Shown here: in pieces, positions 47,201-55,627 of the stretch
Layout of the letters: each line of letters opens with the position of its first letter
Numbering within the stretch: the first letter of the stretch is position 1
Origin: Ciona intestinalis
Lineage: Eukaryota; Chordata; Ascidiacea; Phlebobranchia; Cionidae
Length of the DNA: 64,000 nt
Reading direction: 5' to 3'
NCBI RefSeq assembly: GCF_000224145.3
Contig: NC_020178.2
Location: 1,476,100-1,540,099, forward strand
Made by a program: the position numbers and the translations under genes
Notes under the pieces: model-generated
Seen by the model: only the letters and a program-made list of their open reading frames with translations
What the model was told of the DNA's origin: nothing
Database searches by the model: none

Positions 47201-49160
47201 AACTTGACAGTGAGCATGAGGTGTATGAATACACCATGTGTGTCTGGTGTATAAGAAGACACCCATGTTATAAATCGACAGTAAGCATAAAGTTTAACCA
47301 TACAGTTATAAACCCATGTTACAACAATGGTCCATGTCAACACGGTGGAACCTGCGTACGAAATGGGCAAGCAGCTCGATGCAACTGTTTGGTAAACTAT
47401 GAGGGCGTTCATTGTGAAAGATGTGAGTTATTTAAACTTTGTTTTCATTACAATATAAGTAACATATATCAGATATTTTGTATGAATATATACTAATTAC
47501 ACACATATTATATACTGTTGCTGCTAGGTAGTGTATTTATTCTTTACCAATCACTCAATCCTCATACATCATAAGTTTTATTAGTTTTATTACATGAATA
47601 ATTGTGTTTTCCTACTGCTCCATAGCCACCAATGAAGACTGCAACCCACTTTGTTGGTTGCTTCTGGTTTGTTTTTGATCAAGCTTAGTCGATAGTTGCA
47701 GTAAAATTAGTTTAATACATACTCACTCATTAGAGCTTTGCTCTCTTTTAACCACCATAGTATTAATACTTGTGTATTTAACTCTATCTTGCCCACAGTA
47801 AAGTCATGTCCACCACCCAACTTGGCAGCCAACGTAAGGGTACGCGAAGGCAGTAGTTTTGGTATTGGTTCATCAATAACATTCATGTGCACACAACGTG
47901 GCTTTGTGGTCACTGGAAATCAGCGGATGTATTGTCTGAATGACCAGACATGGGATAGACCGCCTCCAACTTGTCGTAAGTCGTTTTAATTATTATTTAT
48001 TTGTCCTCCACTCTGCTACCATTGTGGGTGTGTGTCTCTTTGGGTAGGGCACTTAATGACAATTGCTCAAACCCAGTGGTCACTAATGGGTTGTCCAAAT
48101 TATCACCAATACAGAAAACATATAGTATATACTGTTGGTGCCAGGTCCAGTGTATTTACACATTTTCTTTACCAATCACTCAATCCTCATACATTCTAAG
48201 TCTTTATCAGTTATAACACATGGATAAATGCGTTCTAACTCCTCAATTAATACTTGTTTTGTTGCACAGAACCCGCAGCAGGGTTATGTCAAGCCTTGCA
48301 GGTCCCACAGAACGGAAGGTTTACAGATCGAAGAGGGCAACGAAACCAAGTAGGGAACATTATTCGATTGAGTTGTAGTAATGGTTACAGGGTTGTGAGC
48401 CCATCTATAACAAGATGTCTCCCTGATCTTACTTGGTCTTCTACCCTGGGAGGATGTGAAGGTAATTGGAACAGCTTTGTGTGCATGAGGTGTATGAATG
48501 AGCTGGTGTATAAGAAGACACCCATGTTATAACTTATAGTGAGCATGAGGTGTATGAACACACCATGTGTGCCTGGTGTATAAGAAGACACCCATGTTAT
48601 AACTTATAGTGAGCATGAGGTGTATGAACACACCATGTGTGCCTGGTGTATAGGAAGACACCCATGTTATAGCTTGACGGTGAGCATGAGGTGTATAAGT
48701 ACACCATGTGTGTCTGGTGTATAAGAAGACACCCATGTTATAACTTGACAGTGAGCATGAGGTGTATGATTACACCATGTGTGCCTGGTGTATATGAAGA
48801 CACCCGTGTTTTAACTTGACAGTGAGCATGAGGTGTATGAGTACACCATGTGTGTTTGGGATATAAAAAGACACCCATGTTATAACTCTACAGTGAGCAT
48901 GAGGTGTATGAATACACCATAAGTGTCTAGTGTATGTTTAACACCATGTTATTAAATCATATTTCCTTACAGCTGTCGGTTGCTCCATTTTTTCTGCCGC
49001 AACTGGTGTCTCAGTACCTGTAGGTATAGAACACGCTGTAGGTGTAGTTCTGAGGCTTTCCTGTTATAACGGTGGGCAGTTACAAGGCGGGCCATCTAAC
49101 ATAGAATGTTTGGGCAACCATGTATGGAGCAATCCCATATCTTCGTATACGTGTTTATGA
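23280..49160 (+). CDS. Secreted mosaic protein: WAP-like, 28 CCP/sushi, MAM, EGF, TSP1, C-type lectin
   Basis: Thirty-nine exons, about 2200 residues, no transmembrane segment. Exon 1 (23280-23328) encodes a signal peptide beginning MLRVLLLFFIGAAVS. Order: WAP-like, CCP1-4, MAM, EGF1, CCP5-14, TSP1, CTLD, CCP15-25, EGF2, EGF3, CCP26-28, stop at 49158-49160. Almost every intron is phase 1 (one phase-2 intron inside MAM), the usual pattern for shuffled extracellular modules. CCP2 and CCP3 are split by internal introns; the other CCPs are single exons. The mixture recalls polydom/SVEP1 and complement regulators, but the MAM and lectin domains make it different from both, and I assign no orthologue. 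Likely extracellular adhesion or recognition in tissue or body fluid; this is inference from domains. EGF2 carries a 1-bp frameshift at about 46620. Exon coordinates are in the domain entries. Confidence 0.88.
23855..24001 (+). CDS. Exon 2: WAP-like eight-cysteine domain
   Basis: Begins ACPPRSANPGRACKKQC and ends CDNVCGMSCFNP. Eight cysteines have spacing close to a WAP four-disulfide core, with DAEC and the final C-x3-C pair in place. The usual adjacent CC in the middle reads CQC here. It could be a protease-inhibitor fold. Intron 2 (24002-24377) contains a MITE-B copy. Confidence 0.65.
24039..24169. mobile_element. MITE-B copy in sushi gene intron 2
   Basis: Left end GGCACTAGTGAAGAATCCTT and right end GGATTCTTCACTAGCACCG are inverted repeats around about 90 bp. 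Confidence 0.8.
24378..27435 (+). CDS. Exons 3-7: CCP1 to CCP4
   Basis: Exons 24378-24548 (CCP1), 25274-25372 plus 26224-26397 (CCP2 split, then first half of CCP3), 26845-26925 (second half of CCP3) and 27259-27435 (CCP4). Each module shows four Cys, the Tyr/Phe before Cys2, GY and the conserved Trp before the last Cys, e.g. CCP4 CDQGYKVVGSRFGVC then GTWGDLPTC. Confidence 0.88.
24590..25165 (-). repeat. 96-bp tandem repeat filling sushi intron 3
   Basis: About six units with TGTAGGACCTCACCCATATA, GAATAGAATGTGCATATACA, ATGTTGGGGTAATGGGCCAA and CCCAGGTCCCATGGC. The family recurs at 37265-37640, 43740-43900, 50990-51190, 53330-53480 and 63680-63785, in both orientations. Confidence 0.9.
25394..25660 (+). 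repeat. 30-bp tandem repeat in sushi intron 4
   Basis: About nine units of AATACTAATGTGGAATTCTT followed by ACATCACAAT. Because the period is a multiple of three, an open frame of repeating EFLHHNNTNV runs through it. It has no splice context and is not coding. Confidence 0.93.
27940..29396 (+). CDS. Exons 8-10: MAM domain
   Basis: Exons 27940-28050, 28672-28843 and 29221-29396 encode about 153 residues. The start DTDCKFEGAVRPTCGYQN and AWTRI correspond to the CDFE, LCGW and W-x-R positions of MAM. The middle has LLSPRIPRDSLLCIKFYYYV and the end VSVDLDDISVESNVPC, the typical last strand and Cys. Intron 8 is almost entirely a 71-bp array. Confidence 0.82.
28074..28655 (-). repeat. 71-bp minisatellite filling sushi intron 8
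   Basis: About eight units. The array begins 24 bp after the donor at 28051 and ends about 16 bp before the acceptor at 28671. Units are more than 90 percent alike by eye. Confidence 0.95.
29605..29885 (+). repeat. 115-bp tandem repeat in sushi intron 10
   Basis: Two and a half units containing ACACTTTGTAAAACTAGCTG, TCAAAAATACTTAAGTGTCG and GTGAAAAGTGGTGCAATCAA. The same family is inverted in intron 20 at 36630-36885. Confidence 0.9.
29906..30016 (+). CDS. Exon 11: EGF1
   Basis: Six-cysteine EGF module: NECANTPCQNEGTC then GYFCFCQRGFRRHNC. The spacing is canonical. Phase 1 on both sides. It lacks the D-x-D/N-E start and central Asn of calcium-binding EGF, so Ca binding is not predicted. Intron 11 (30017-30546) has no recognised element except short ATGATGTCAT-type repeats near 30050-30130. 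Confidence 0.9.
30547..37209 (+). CDS. Exons 12-21: CCP5 to CCP14
   Basis: One exon per module: 30547-30723, 31127-31324, 31588-31776, 32272-32448, 33285-33461, 33720-33896, 34730-34906, 35658-35840, 36403-36576 and 37033-37209. Each has four Cys and the conserved Trp. CCP6 and CCP7 are close duplicates (CPNRNV, CREGYRM, STCQSN in both). Introns hold repeats: 71-bp arrays in introns 14 and 19, a 113-bp hybrid array in intron 17, a hAT-like element in intron 18 and a SINE in intron 15. Confidence 0.88.
31800..32215 (+). repeat. 71-bp minisatellite in sushi intron 14
   Basis: Six units, starting about 24 bp after the donor of exon 14 and ending about 55 bp before exon 15. Confidence 0.95.
32815..33116 (-). 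mobile_element. tRNA-derived SINE, full length
   Basis: On the minus strand the head reads GCGCCGTGGCATAGTGGTTA with A-box character, then GGTAATGGGTTCAAGGCTGG with a B box. The body has CTTGGGCAAGACACTTAACG and ACCCAGTGGTCACTAATGGG, and the tail has AAGTAACATACATGGTAACT. It is one of the best preserved copies here and a good reference for the family. It lies in intron 15. Confidence 0.82.
34128..34705 (-). repeat. 113-bp hybrid tandem repeat in sushi intron 17
   Basis: About five units. Each combines the 71-bp family module (CAGTGAGCATGAGGTGTATG) with a stretch GTTTCCCACCCCGAGGATAA that resembles the SINE tail, joined by GCCATGTATGGTGTGCAACA. It is intermediate between the two families. Confidence 0.88.
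35251..35516. mobile_element. hAT-like non-autonomous element in sushi intron 18
   Basis: Ends TAGGGATGGGCCGAATCCGA and GAATCCGAATAG...GCCCGTCCCCA are imperfect inverted repeats of the hAT style (TAGGG-TGGGC). Sub-terminal ATTCGGATTCG blocks are palindromic. It is flanked by a 5-bp direct repeat GGTTT rather than the usual 8 bp, so the class is tentative. It has no transposase. Confidence 0.6.
35931..36385 (-). repeat. 71-bp minisatellite in sushi intron 19
   Basis: About six units, some with small indels, ending 17 bp before the acceptor of exon 20. Confidence 0.93.
36630..36885 (-). repeat. 115-bp repeat, inverted copy in sushi intron 20
   Basis: Two units carrying TTGATTGC-type and CACTTTTCACAGGTGTTTAT landmarks, the reverse complement of the array at 29605-29885. 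It is followed by a SINE tail at about 36890-37010. Confidence 0.88.
37265..37640 (+). repeat. 96-bp tandem repeat in sushi intron 21
   Basis: Four units with TATGGGTGAGGTCCTACAGT and GGCCAGAGTTGGCCCATTAC, opposite in orientation to the array in intron 3. Confidence 0.9.
37875..38024 (+). CDS. Exon 22: thrombospondin type-1 repeat
   Basis: The start NEWDEWSTWSKCKGRC shows the W-x-x-W-x-x-W-x-x-C layout of TSP1. Then come ERRQRTC and RCPGTNIQRRSC. Six Cys fit the fold. Phase 1 both sides. The tryptophans could be C-mannosylated and a glycosaminoglycan-binding basic face is plausible. Confidence 0.85.
   Translation, partial: SIMNGTSGRRGLNVKGDVIRCKKEDNEHVVCLGDARVPIYKGDRVPPQL
38041..38360 (-). 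repeat. 125-bp tandem repeat filling sushi intron 22
   Basis: Two and a half units with GGGAACTTGAGTGACTTATC, GGTTGCCACTCCCATGCCCA and AGTGTGTGGATAAGCAGACA, inverted relative to 14375-14665. Only about 16 bp at the donor side and 50 bp at the acceptor side are outside the array. Confidence 0.9.
38411..38821 (+). CDS. Exon 23: C-type lectin domain with EPN and WND motifs
   Basis: Single 137-codon exon. The first Cys region is AKLHCESINGTLAMP and the middle FYFGLHKQNLREPWLWVDG. The Ca2+-site triplet is EPN in VEPNNARGDEFCG, followed by GGWNDIYCDACLAFICEQ with WND. EPN plus WND is the classic pair for calcium-dependent mannose, fucose or GlcNAc binding, so this lectin domain looks functional. 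It is a whole CTLD in one exon with phase-1 borders. Confidence 0.93.
39145..46098 (+). CDS. Exons 24-34: CCP15 to CCP25
   Basis: Exons 39145-39327, 39800-39979, 40513-40689, 41082-41261, 41978-42157, 42320-42508, 43122-43310, 43982-44131, 44475-44663, 44937-45122 and 45919-46098. CCP16, 18 and 19 are recent relatives: all share GNA(A/V)I, a TW(T) box and NP-x-CG at the end, and begin with a C-x-RP motif. CCP20 and CCP21 both end in Cys plus a split T codon. CCP22 is only 50 codons and lacks about ten residues between Cys1 and Cys2. Confidence 0.87.
41265..41470 (+). repeat. 24-bp repeat in sushi intron 27, shared with introns 25 and 28
   Basis: Units of GATGTCTATGTTGTATTATA plus TAA. The same sequence follows the donor in intron 25 (about 39985-40095) and fills intron 28 (42160-42300). 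The three introns sit after the three most similar CCP exons. Confidence 0.88.
41636..41895 (+). mobile_element. tRNA-derived SINE, plus orientation
   Basis: The head TGTTGGTCAGCGCACCTGCC and GGTTATGGGTTCAAAGCTCG gives A- and B-box-like segments. Then come TTAACAGCAATTGCTTTAAC and the tail AAAGTTACATACATGATAAC, ending at AGGATAAATAAG. It lies in sushi intron 27. Confidence 0.78.
42521..42721 (-). mobile_element. tRNA-derived SINE, 3'-truncated
   Basis: Minus-strand head GCACATTTGGTTAGCGTGCC and GGTAATGGGTTCAAGGCTCA. The usual tail is missing where the copy reaches the donor side of intron 29. Confidence 0.72.
43404..43596 (+). mobile_element. MITE-A copy in sushi intron 30
   Basis: Left end CAGTAGGGTGGGGGAAAGAT, right end CGTCCCATCTTCCCCTATCC then TACTG, a nearly perfect inverted repeat. 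Confidence 0.87.
44150..44447 (-). repeat. 71-bp minisatellite filling sushi intron 31
   Basis: Four units. It begins 19 bp after the donor and ends about 27 bp before the acceptor. Confidence 0.95.
44698..44877 (+). mobile_element. MITE-A copy in sushi intron 32
   Basis: Degenerate left end, clear interior GGTCTATAGGAGTTGTGGGG and right end ATGTCCCATCTTTCCCTACC. Confidence 0.75.
45624..45812 (-). mobile_element. MITE-A copy in sushi intron 33
   Basis: Ends GGTGAGGAAAGTTGGGACAC and GTGTCCCGTCTTCCCGACCC, with CATAGACCGTTGTTAATTGT inside. Confidence 0.83.
46105..46420 (+). repeat. 38-bp tandem repeat in sushi intron 34
   Basis: About eight units of TAATGGGGTCTAGATGGTAG plus CACCCTGGGTGTTGGGG. 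It is contained within the longer 120-bp unit found in RRP7A intron 5. Confidence 0.92.
46542..46656 (+). CDS. Exon 35: EGF2 with a 1-bp frameshift
   Basis: The exon starts as a good EGF: DPCVSGPCVNGECTK and AFNCT. It then runs into TAG TAG in frame. One frame over, RPNYSGRTC continues the EGF and reaches a normal phase-1 donor at 46657. Exon length is 115 (3n+1), where every neighbouring module exon is a multiple of three. One extra base at about 46620 explains both. It is either a sequencing error, a null allele, or a real lesion. Confidence 0.8.
46694..47287 (-). repeat. 71-bp minisatellite filling sushi intron 35
   Basis: Eight units, the longest clean array in the window. It begins about 37 bp after the donor and ends 18 bp before the acceptor. 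Confidence 0.95.
47306..47422 (+). CDS. Exon 36: EGF3
   Basis: NPCYNNGPCQHGGTC then RCNCLVNYEGVHC, a canonical six-Cys EGF with the QHGGTC signature. Phase 1 on both sides. Confidence 0.9.
47799..49160 (+). CDS. Exons 37-39: CCP26 to CCP28 and stop
   Basis: Exons 47799-47975, 48270-48461 and 48973-49160. CCP26 has CPPPNLAANVRV and QTWDRPPPTC. CCP27 has CQALQVPQNGRF and LTWSSTLGGC. CCP28 ends HVWSNPISSYTCL then TGA, so the protein ends two residues after the last CCP Cys motif, without a membrane anchor. Confidence 0.88.
48480..48940 (-). repeat. 71-bp minisatellite filling sushi intron 38
   Basis: About six units, starting about 19 bp after the donor at 48462 and ending about 30 bp before exon 39. 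Confidence 0.94.
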
Positions 49161-50352
49161 TTTGTTTATAACTGTCCAGGGCTGGATTTGTACAAAAATA
49201 GCTTCTGGAAGTATTAGTTATTTTCTAAAAGTCAGATAACAGAGAAATGATTTTATGCAATCTCGGTTTTTAAACAACTTACAACAACTGGAACGTCATT
49301 CCAGTAAACTTAATTAACTTAATGATTAAGCCATAAGACCAGAGCTTTTGGAGCTACAAGTTAATTCAGTTACCAAAACAATCAAGTTTATTGTGTTTTT
49401 GATTCAAAATATCTCACAAACCTTGAATTATTCTTATAATTATGTCGTAAGACCAAAGCTTTTGGAACTATATGTTAATTGAGATGACAAATTTATTGCC
49501 ATCTCTGTTTAAACTGTCTGGAAACTACCGAATAGCGTTTCAGTAAACTTTAAATATTTATCGAGCTCCCGGAACGTCGTTCTGGTGAAAATCCAAAAAT
49601 ATGCGTGAATGGATAGGCAATATTAAGATAATGTTTGAGACAAAATATACTGGAATGGTGTTTTAGTAAACTTAAAATATTTCTTGAGTGTCTGGGAGCT
49701 TAGGTCGAAATTCAGCCCTGGACAAATAGTGGCAATTAATATGGGATTATTATATATCTGCTTATTGCCACACTGCAATATTAACGCATACCATATATAC
49801 CAAATGAAATTATGTAATAATTGCTTATGTGGTGCAAATGTAAAGCTGCAAATAAATGCCAGAACATCAATATGTGTTTTTTTTCCCTTCTATGTGGGTG
49901 AGGTCCCGCACCGTGGCACGCCATAGGCTCTAGGATTTAGGCCACAATTGACCCATTACCCCAATGCCAGAACGTCAATATGTGTTTTGATTTTTGCATC
50001 AGACTTGAAAACTGGAACAATGTGTGTAAAGACAAAAGAGTATATATTTATATTTTTTTTTCTTTGTTTTCATAATTTTATCAGACATGACGAAAAAAAT
50101 AATTGTTAATAGTATTCCCATACAAAGAATAAAACTTTTTTTTTAATAAATCATAAATTTGTCCCTAATCATTAGCAATTTATTAGGTTTCTATATTTAC
50201 CTAAATAGGTGTAAAAATACCAAAAAGTCCCTAAACAGCGAAAGATATAAAATTCTATAATATTGCATGTTTATGACATCAGATTCTAGTATTTTTACTA
50301 CATTCCACGTATTGTTTTCATTTTATTCTGGAATTAAACAATAGTTTCTAGA
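49161..50352. other. 3' UTR and intergenic stretch before PMPCA
   Basis: AT-rich sequence with loosely repeated pieces such as CAGTAAACTTAA at about 49300, 49540 and 49665. A partial 96-bp repeat lies at 49890-49965. AATAAA occurs at 49851-49856 and again near 50130 and 50145, any of which could end the sushi transcript. No exon seen. Confidence 0.5.
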
Positions 50353-53300
50353 ATGGCGGGCAGAATGTCGCGAAATGCCGGCAGATATTACAGGTACGTG
50401 GTTTAGTAAATTATCGTCGTTTTTAGGATTTGTTGTTGTTTGATGATAGTTGGGTCACTTTGGGTGCTAGTAGTTGAATTGGTTCTATATTAGGATTTGC
50501 CCTTTCGTTTATTTTCTTAAAATCATATGGTGACACTTCTGTACATGGTGTAACATGACAATCGTCGGTGTTAGTGAAGAATCTCCTCCCCCCACCTTAT
50601 TTGCTAACCACTAAACCCTAACCTCTATAATTACTAACCCCCTAACCTAGGGGTTAGTGGTTAGCAAATAAGGTGGGGGGGAAACTCTTCATTAGCACCC
50701 ACAGTTGTTTTTTTCAAATAAATTTCTGTATTTGTAATATGTTCCGTAAATCTGGCTCTAATATACCAATCCCATATTATTAAACCTCGCTGCATCATAA
50801 CAAAATACACCAAGTGCTACTAAATACTAGCAACAAAATTGAGGCCAAATACAAGTATTTTGACAATAACTAAGCTTCATCAGTCTTTGATAAAGAAACA
50901 GTTATAAATTATTAGTAAACAAAACTTAACGAATGGTCTACCAGATAGATAATATTGCTGTACTAGCCTAAGTCCCCTGGTGTGTTGTAGTACATCACCC
51001 ATATAGAATAGAATGTGCATATACAATGTTGGGGTAATGGGCAACTCTGGCCTAAATCCCAGGTCCCACGGCATGCCTCACTGTAGGACCTCACCCACAA
51101 AGAATAGAATGTGCATATACAATGTTGGGGTAATGAACCAACTCTGGCCTAAATCTCAAGTCCCATAGCATGCCTCACTGTAGGACCTCAACCATATATA
51201 ATTATAATAATATTTTTTCTTTGATTAACAGGTCACTGAGGAAGTCATTTTCCACCTCAAGCTGTCTCAGTTATGGGGAATCCCCGACTAATAGTGATGT
51301 CATGACTACTCCCTTGTCTGTGCCTTTGAGGGATTCCCCCAAACCGATATACGCTGAGTCAGCGAGCGAAACCTTCCAAACGATGACAAGCAAATTAAAC
51401 AATGGTCTTACTGTGACATCACAGCCAAAGTTTGGAACATTTTGTACAGTTGGAAGTAAGTTGGTGTTTTATATTTTGTGCTGGTGAAGTACACAACATT
51501 ATACATTATTAGCCAACTACTAAGAGGTCATATGGGGCTACTAGAGGTCAGGGGTCATATGGGGCTACTAGAGGTCAGGGGTCATATGGGGCTACTAGAG
51601 GTTAGGGGTCATATGAGGCTACTAGGCGTCATGTGGGGTTATTTTTGGTCATATTTGGCAAGAGTTCCTTAGTAAGAGTTTTTATTTTGACAGCCTTTTT
51701 AACAGTTGTAACTTTATTGTGACAATCTTTACTAAGAGTTATAACTTTATTGTGACAGTCTTGATTGACGCGGGGTCACGGCATGAGGTCGCGTACCCGA
51801 GTGGCATGAGCCACTACCTTGAGAGATGCGCCTTTGCTGGATCATCCATCTATAAAGATCGAGATGCCGTCATGCTCGCTGTCGAGAAGTTAGGAGGCAT
51901 ATGTGACTGCCAGTCTTCAAGGTAGGATATATAACTATGGTGCTATGATAAGCATATGGCCAAACCTGGGGTTTCTGGGTAGGCTGGTCTATAAGTGTTT
52001 GGGAAAAGAATCATAACATGAAAGCTGATGTCATTGTCTACCTAATTTTAAACATTAGAATCAATTAGGAAAGAAATGTCTCACTCTCTTGCTCTTAAAA
52101 AAGATTATAGCTGCCTAACATAAAGTTTTCTACACTGCATTAATCAGTAAATGTTACAACCAATAAGTTAGATTCGTTTCATAGGATTGTATCTAACTGC
52201 CCTGCCTGTGTTTCAACTTAGTTTTTTTGTTATTGTTTAACTTTTAATCCCATCCAGAGACACAACTATATATGCAGCTAGTGTAGACCGTGATAAACTG
52301 GAGCCTTTAATGGAGTTGCTTGCTGATAGTGTGTACCAACCTACATTGGATGATAATATTATTGAACAAGCTCGTGAAAGCATAAACTATGAATTAGATG
52401 AATTGGATAAGAAACCGGATCCTGAACCAATGATGACAGAACTTATACACGAGGTGGGTGATATAGTATTGCTACAGGTGTATGTATAATGCATATAATT
52501 CTACCCTTGATTGTCATGGGTTCAAGGCTTAGTGTTGCTACCCTTATGAACGTATCGTAAGTGTCCTTGGGCAAGATATTTAATTGCAATTGCTCCAACC
52601 CAGTGGTGACTAAATGGGTTGTCCAGATTGTCAGTCATACATAAAAAAAACAGTTACCTGCAAAGTCATATACATGGTAACTTGTAAATGGGCACGGTGT
52701 GTATGAAACAGAACACTATATTATAGGATTATTTTCCCTCTCTTGCGACGATAAATAAGCTACATACATTCTCTTCACTTTACAGGCTGGCTTTCGTGGC
52801 AACACAGTAGGACTTCCCAAATACCCACAAGCTGAGACACTTCACCAAATAAACAGAGCTTCGTTGCAAAAGTTCCTTCGTAGTTACTACCTTCCTGAAC
52901 GCATGGTAGTAGCTGGTGTTGGTGTGGATCATGATGAATTAGTAACACTGAGTGAAAAGTATGTTTCAGGTGAGTTTTGTGTTGTTTCACTTATCTACGG
53001 ACCCTACGGTTGCCACTTCCATGCCCACAGTCGAGTTTCTGAAGCTGTTGCAGTGTGTTGATAAGCGAATTACAAAAATTGTATATAATTTAACACATTT
53101 ATATGATTTCTATGTTTAGCCGCAGCCAAGTCCCCCTCATGGTCACTAGATGGTGCAAGAGAGAGCGACGCATCAGTGGCCCAATACACAGGGGGCGATG
53201 TCAAAGTTCAAAAACATTTTGACCTCTCCATGAGTGTTGTACCAATGCCGGAACTCGCTCATGTCTCTATTGGAATGGAAAGCGTAAAGTTCACTGTATG

Positions 53301-55627
53301 TTTGGTTTGCTTTAATTATTAAGTTGTACCTATGTGGGTGAGGTCCTACAGTGAGCCATGAGACCTTGGATTTTGGCCAGAGTTGACCTATTATCCCAAC
53401 ATTGTATATGCACATTCTATTCTATATGGGTGAGGTCCTACAGTGAGGCACGCCATGGGAGGGACTGGGATTTAAGTCAATGTTGGCCTATCACCCTAAT
53501 ACTAATATTGTGTTGCTATACCAGATATTATATATACCATGTTAATATAACTTATATATATATAGGCTACAACTTATATACCTCACCCCATACACCCATA
53601 TACAGGACACCAACTTTGTCCCATTCGCAGTCCTCAACATGTTAATGGGAGGGGGCGGTTCCTTCTCAGCAGGGGGTCCGGGTAAAGGAATGTTTTCAAG
53701 GTTATATTTGAATGTCCTGAACAGGTGACATTATTACTGTGTGTGTATAACAGTATATATATAGAATTGCATTGGTAAAATATATGATTACGCTGGTATG
53801 GTGTGCACACAGCACCAGTAAATGTGCCAAGTGTTCTAGCATACTGGTCACAGGTTTAAGACTTGTTGGTGTATGTGGCATTGGGCAAGACAACTAATGG
53901 CTATTGCCCCAACCCAGTGGTCACTTATGTCTAAATTGAGACCATACAAAGTAACATACATGGTAACTCATAAGCAGGCAAGAGGTGTATCAACACCCAT
54001 GTTATAACGACTGTCGTTTTCCCGCCATGCAAGGATAAATAAGTTAAATACATTGTAACTCGTAAGCGGCAAAAGGTGTATCAACTCCTGTGTTATAACA
54101 ACTGTCATTTCCTCACCATGCGAGGATAAATCAATTACATACGTGTCACGTGATAACTTGTAAGCCGGCACGAGGTGTAGGTAACAGAACACTTGTGTTA
54201 TAACTACTGTTGTTGCCCCGCCACACATGGATAAACAGTTACCCATTCATTCACCCCCACCCCCAAGCCTAAACGTCAGCATTACCCCCAGGCACCATTG
54301 GATGTATGCAGCCACAGCATATCACCATAGCTATGATGATGGTGGATTATTCTGTATACAAGGCAGTGCACACCCCTCACAACTAAGGGAATGTGTACAC
54401 GTTATAACACAAGAGTTTGCAAAACTTACAAATGGGATTGATAAGGTATTGTTGTGCTAATTGTTTTGGTAAAAGAATAAATTTAGTATGAGTATATTAT
54501 TGTTTTGTTATAGTTTTTATTTGTCCTCGCATGGAAGCTTACAGTTATAACACAGGTGTTCTGTTTCATATACTTCGTACCCGCTTACATGTTACCATGT
54601 ATGTAACTTTGTTGGTGATTATTTGATATAACGCTGCTACCATTATTTGATGGTTTGAGTGTGTGTTCTTGGGAAAGACACTTAACGGCAATTGCTCCAA
54701 CCCAGTGCCAGTAGTCACTAATGGGTTGTCTAAATTATCGGCCATACATTAAAAAATAATCAACCACAAAGTAACATACCTGGTAACTTGCAAACTGTCA
54801 CGGGGTGTATGAAACAGAACACCCATGTTATAACGACTGTCGTTTTCTGCCATGCGAGAATAAAGTAAGTTACATTCATTCAATTTCTATTTTATAAATG
54901 AGTAAAATTTATCCCATACCCCACTAAGGTTGAGTTAAATCGCGCCAAGAAACAACTACAGTCAATGCTTATGATGAATCTTGAAGCTCGTCCCGTTATA
55001 TTTGAGGATGTTGGGAGACAAATACTTGCAACGGGGGAACGAAAGTCACCGAAACAACTCTGTGAAATGATTGGTATGTTATACTGAGTGTATTATGATG
55101 TATGATTGTAATTTATTTATCAACATAACACAGGTGTTTTGCTTCATATACTTTGTGTCTACTTACATGTTACCATGTATGTAACTTATTTATCTTCACA
55201 TGGCGGGACAACGACAGTCGTTATAACATGGTTGTTTTGTTCCATACACCTCGTGCCTGCTGACAAGTTACCACATATGTAACTTATTTATCTTTGCACT
55301 GCGGGAAACGATAGTTGTTATAACATAGGTGACCACTAGGTTGAAGCAATAAGTGTACCTAATATACATATTTACAATGGTAGCAACAGTGTCTTGACTA
55401 CTAGGTTGCTAGCACACCTTTATATATTACAAGTTAATACCCCATTATATTCAGACAACGTATCAAACGATGACATAGTGCGTGTCGCTCGACATATGCT
55501 ATCAAGCAGACCAGCAGTAGCTGCATTAGGTGATGTTAAACAACTACCTGATTATGAGGATATTGAGAATGCTCTGACTAGACCTGATGGAAAACTACCG
55601 AAGAAATTCCGCTTGTTTGGTAGATGA
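50353..55627 (+). CDS. PMPCA: Mitochondrial-processing peptidase subunit alpha
   Basis: Regulatory, substrate-gripping subunit of the matrix protease that cuts presequences from imported proteins; partner of PMPCB. Ten exons in phase: 50353-50393, 51232-51455, 51759-51921, 52258-52453, 52786-52969, 53120-53295, 53606-53724, 54292-54445, 54929-55073 and 55455-55627. Predicted 524 residues, matching the human 525. The N-terminus [14 protein letters not shown] with later [10 protein letters not shown] is a basic, Ser-rich presequence. The zinc motif of the beta subunit is replaced by SHYLERCAF as expected for alpha. The glycine-rich loop [16 protein letters not shown] lies at about residues 342-357. 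The C-terminus ends FRLFGR. No defect seen. Confidence 0.96.
50567..50699. mobile_element. MITE-B copy in PMPCA intron 1
   Basis: GGTGTTAGTGAAGAATCTCC at the left and GGAAACTCTTCATTAGCACC at the right. The interior is a compact hairpin of TTAGTGGTTAG and CTAACCACTAA blocks. Confidence 0.85.
51530..51640 (+). repeat. Short tandem repeat in PMPCA intron 2
   Basis: Four to five units of about 31 bp, GGTCATATGGGGCTACTAGA plus GGTCAGG. Confidence 0.85.
53815..54235 (+). mobile_element. SINE with repeated tails in PMPCA intron 7
   Basis: A degenerate head at about 53820-53880 is followed by the body AACCCAGTGGTCACTTATGT, then three or four consecutive tail units of about 95 bp (CATACATGGTAACTCATAAG ... 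TGCAAGGATAAATAAGTT). Tail multiplication next to one SINE body shows how the tail becomes a tandem repeat. Confidence 0.7.
54536..54880. mobile_element. SINE fragments in PMPCA intron 8
   Basis: A minus-orientation tail (GTTATAACACAGGTGTTCTG) is followed by a plus-orientation body and tail (CTTAACGGCAATTGCTCCAA ... AACAGAACACCCATGTTATA). Two insertions appear to have met head to head. Confidence 0.7.

Noticed and set aside
46771..47237. Overlapping 60-codon ORFs such as those starting MVYSYTSCSLSSYN
   Set aside because: They are frames through the 71-bp minisatellite and recur in every array; no splice context, no family resemblance.
47624..47680. Possible extra EGF exon starting after CTCCATAG with NEDCNPLC
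   Set aside because: It reaches a stop after about 18 codons, lacks three of six Cys and has no donor; the flanking exons 36 and 37 join in phase without it.
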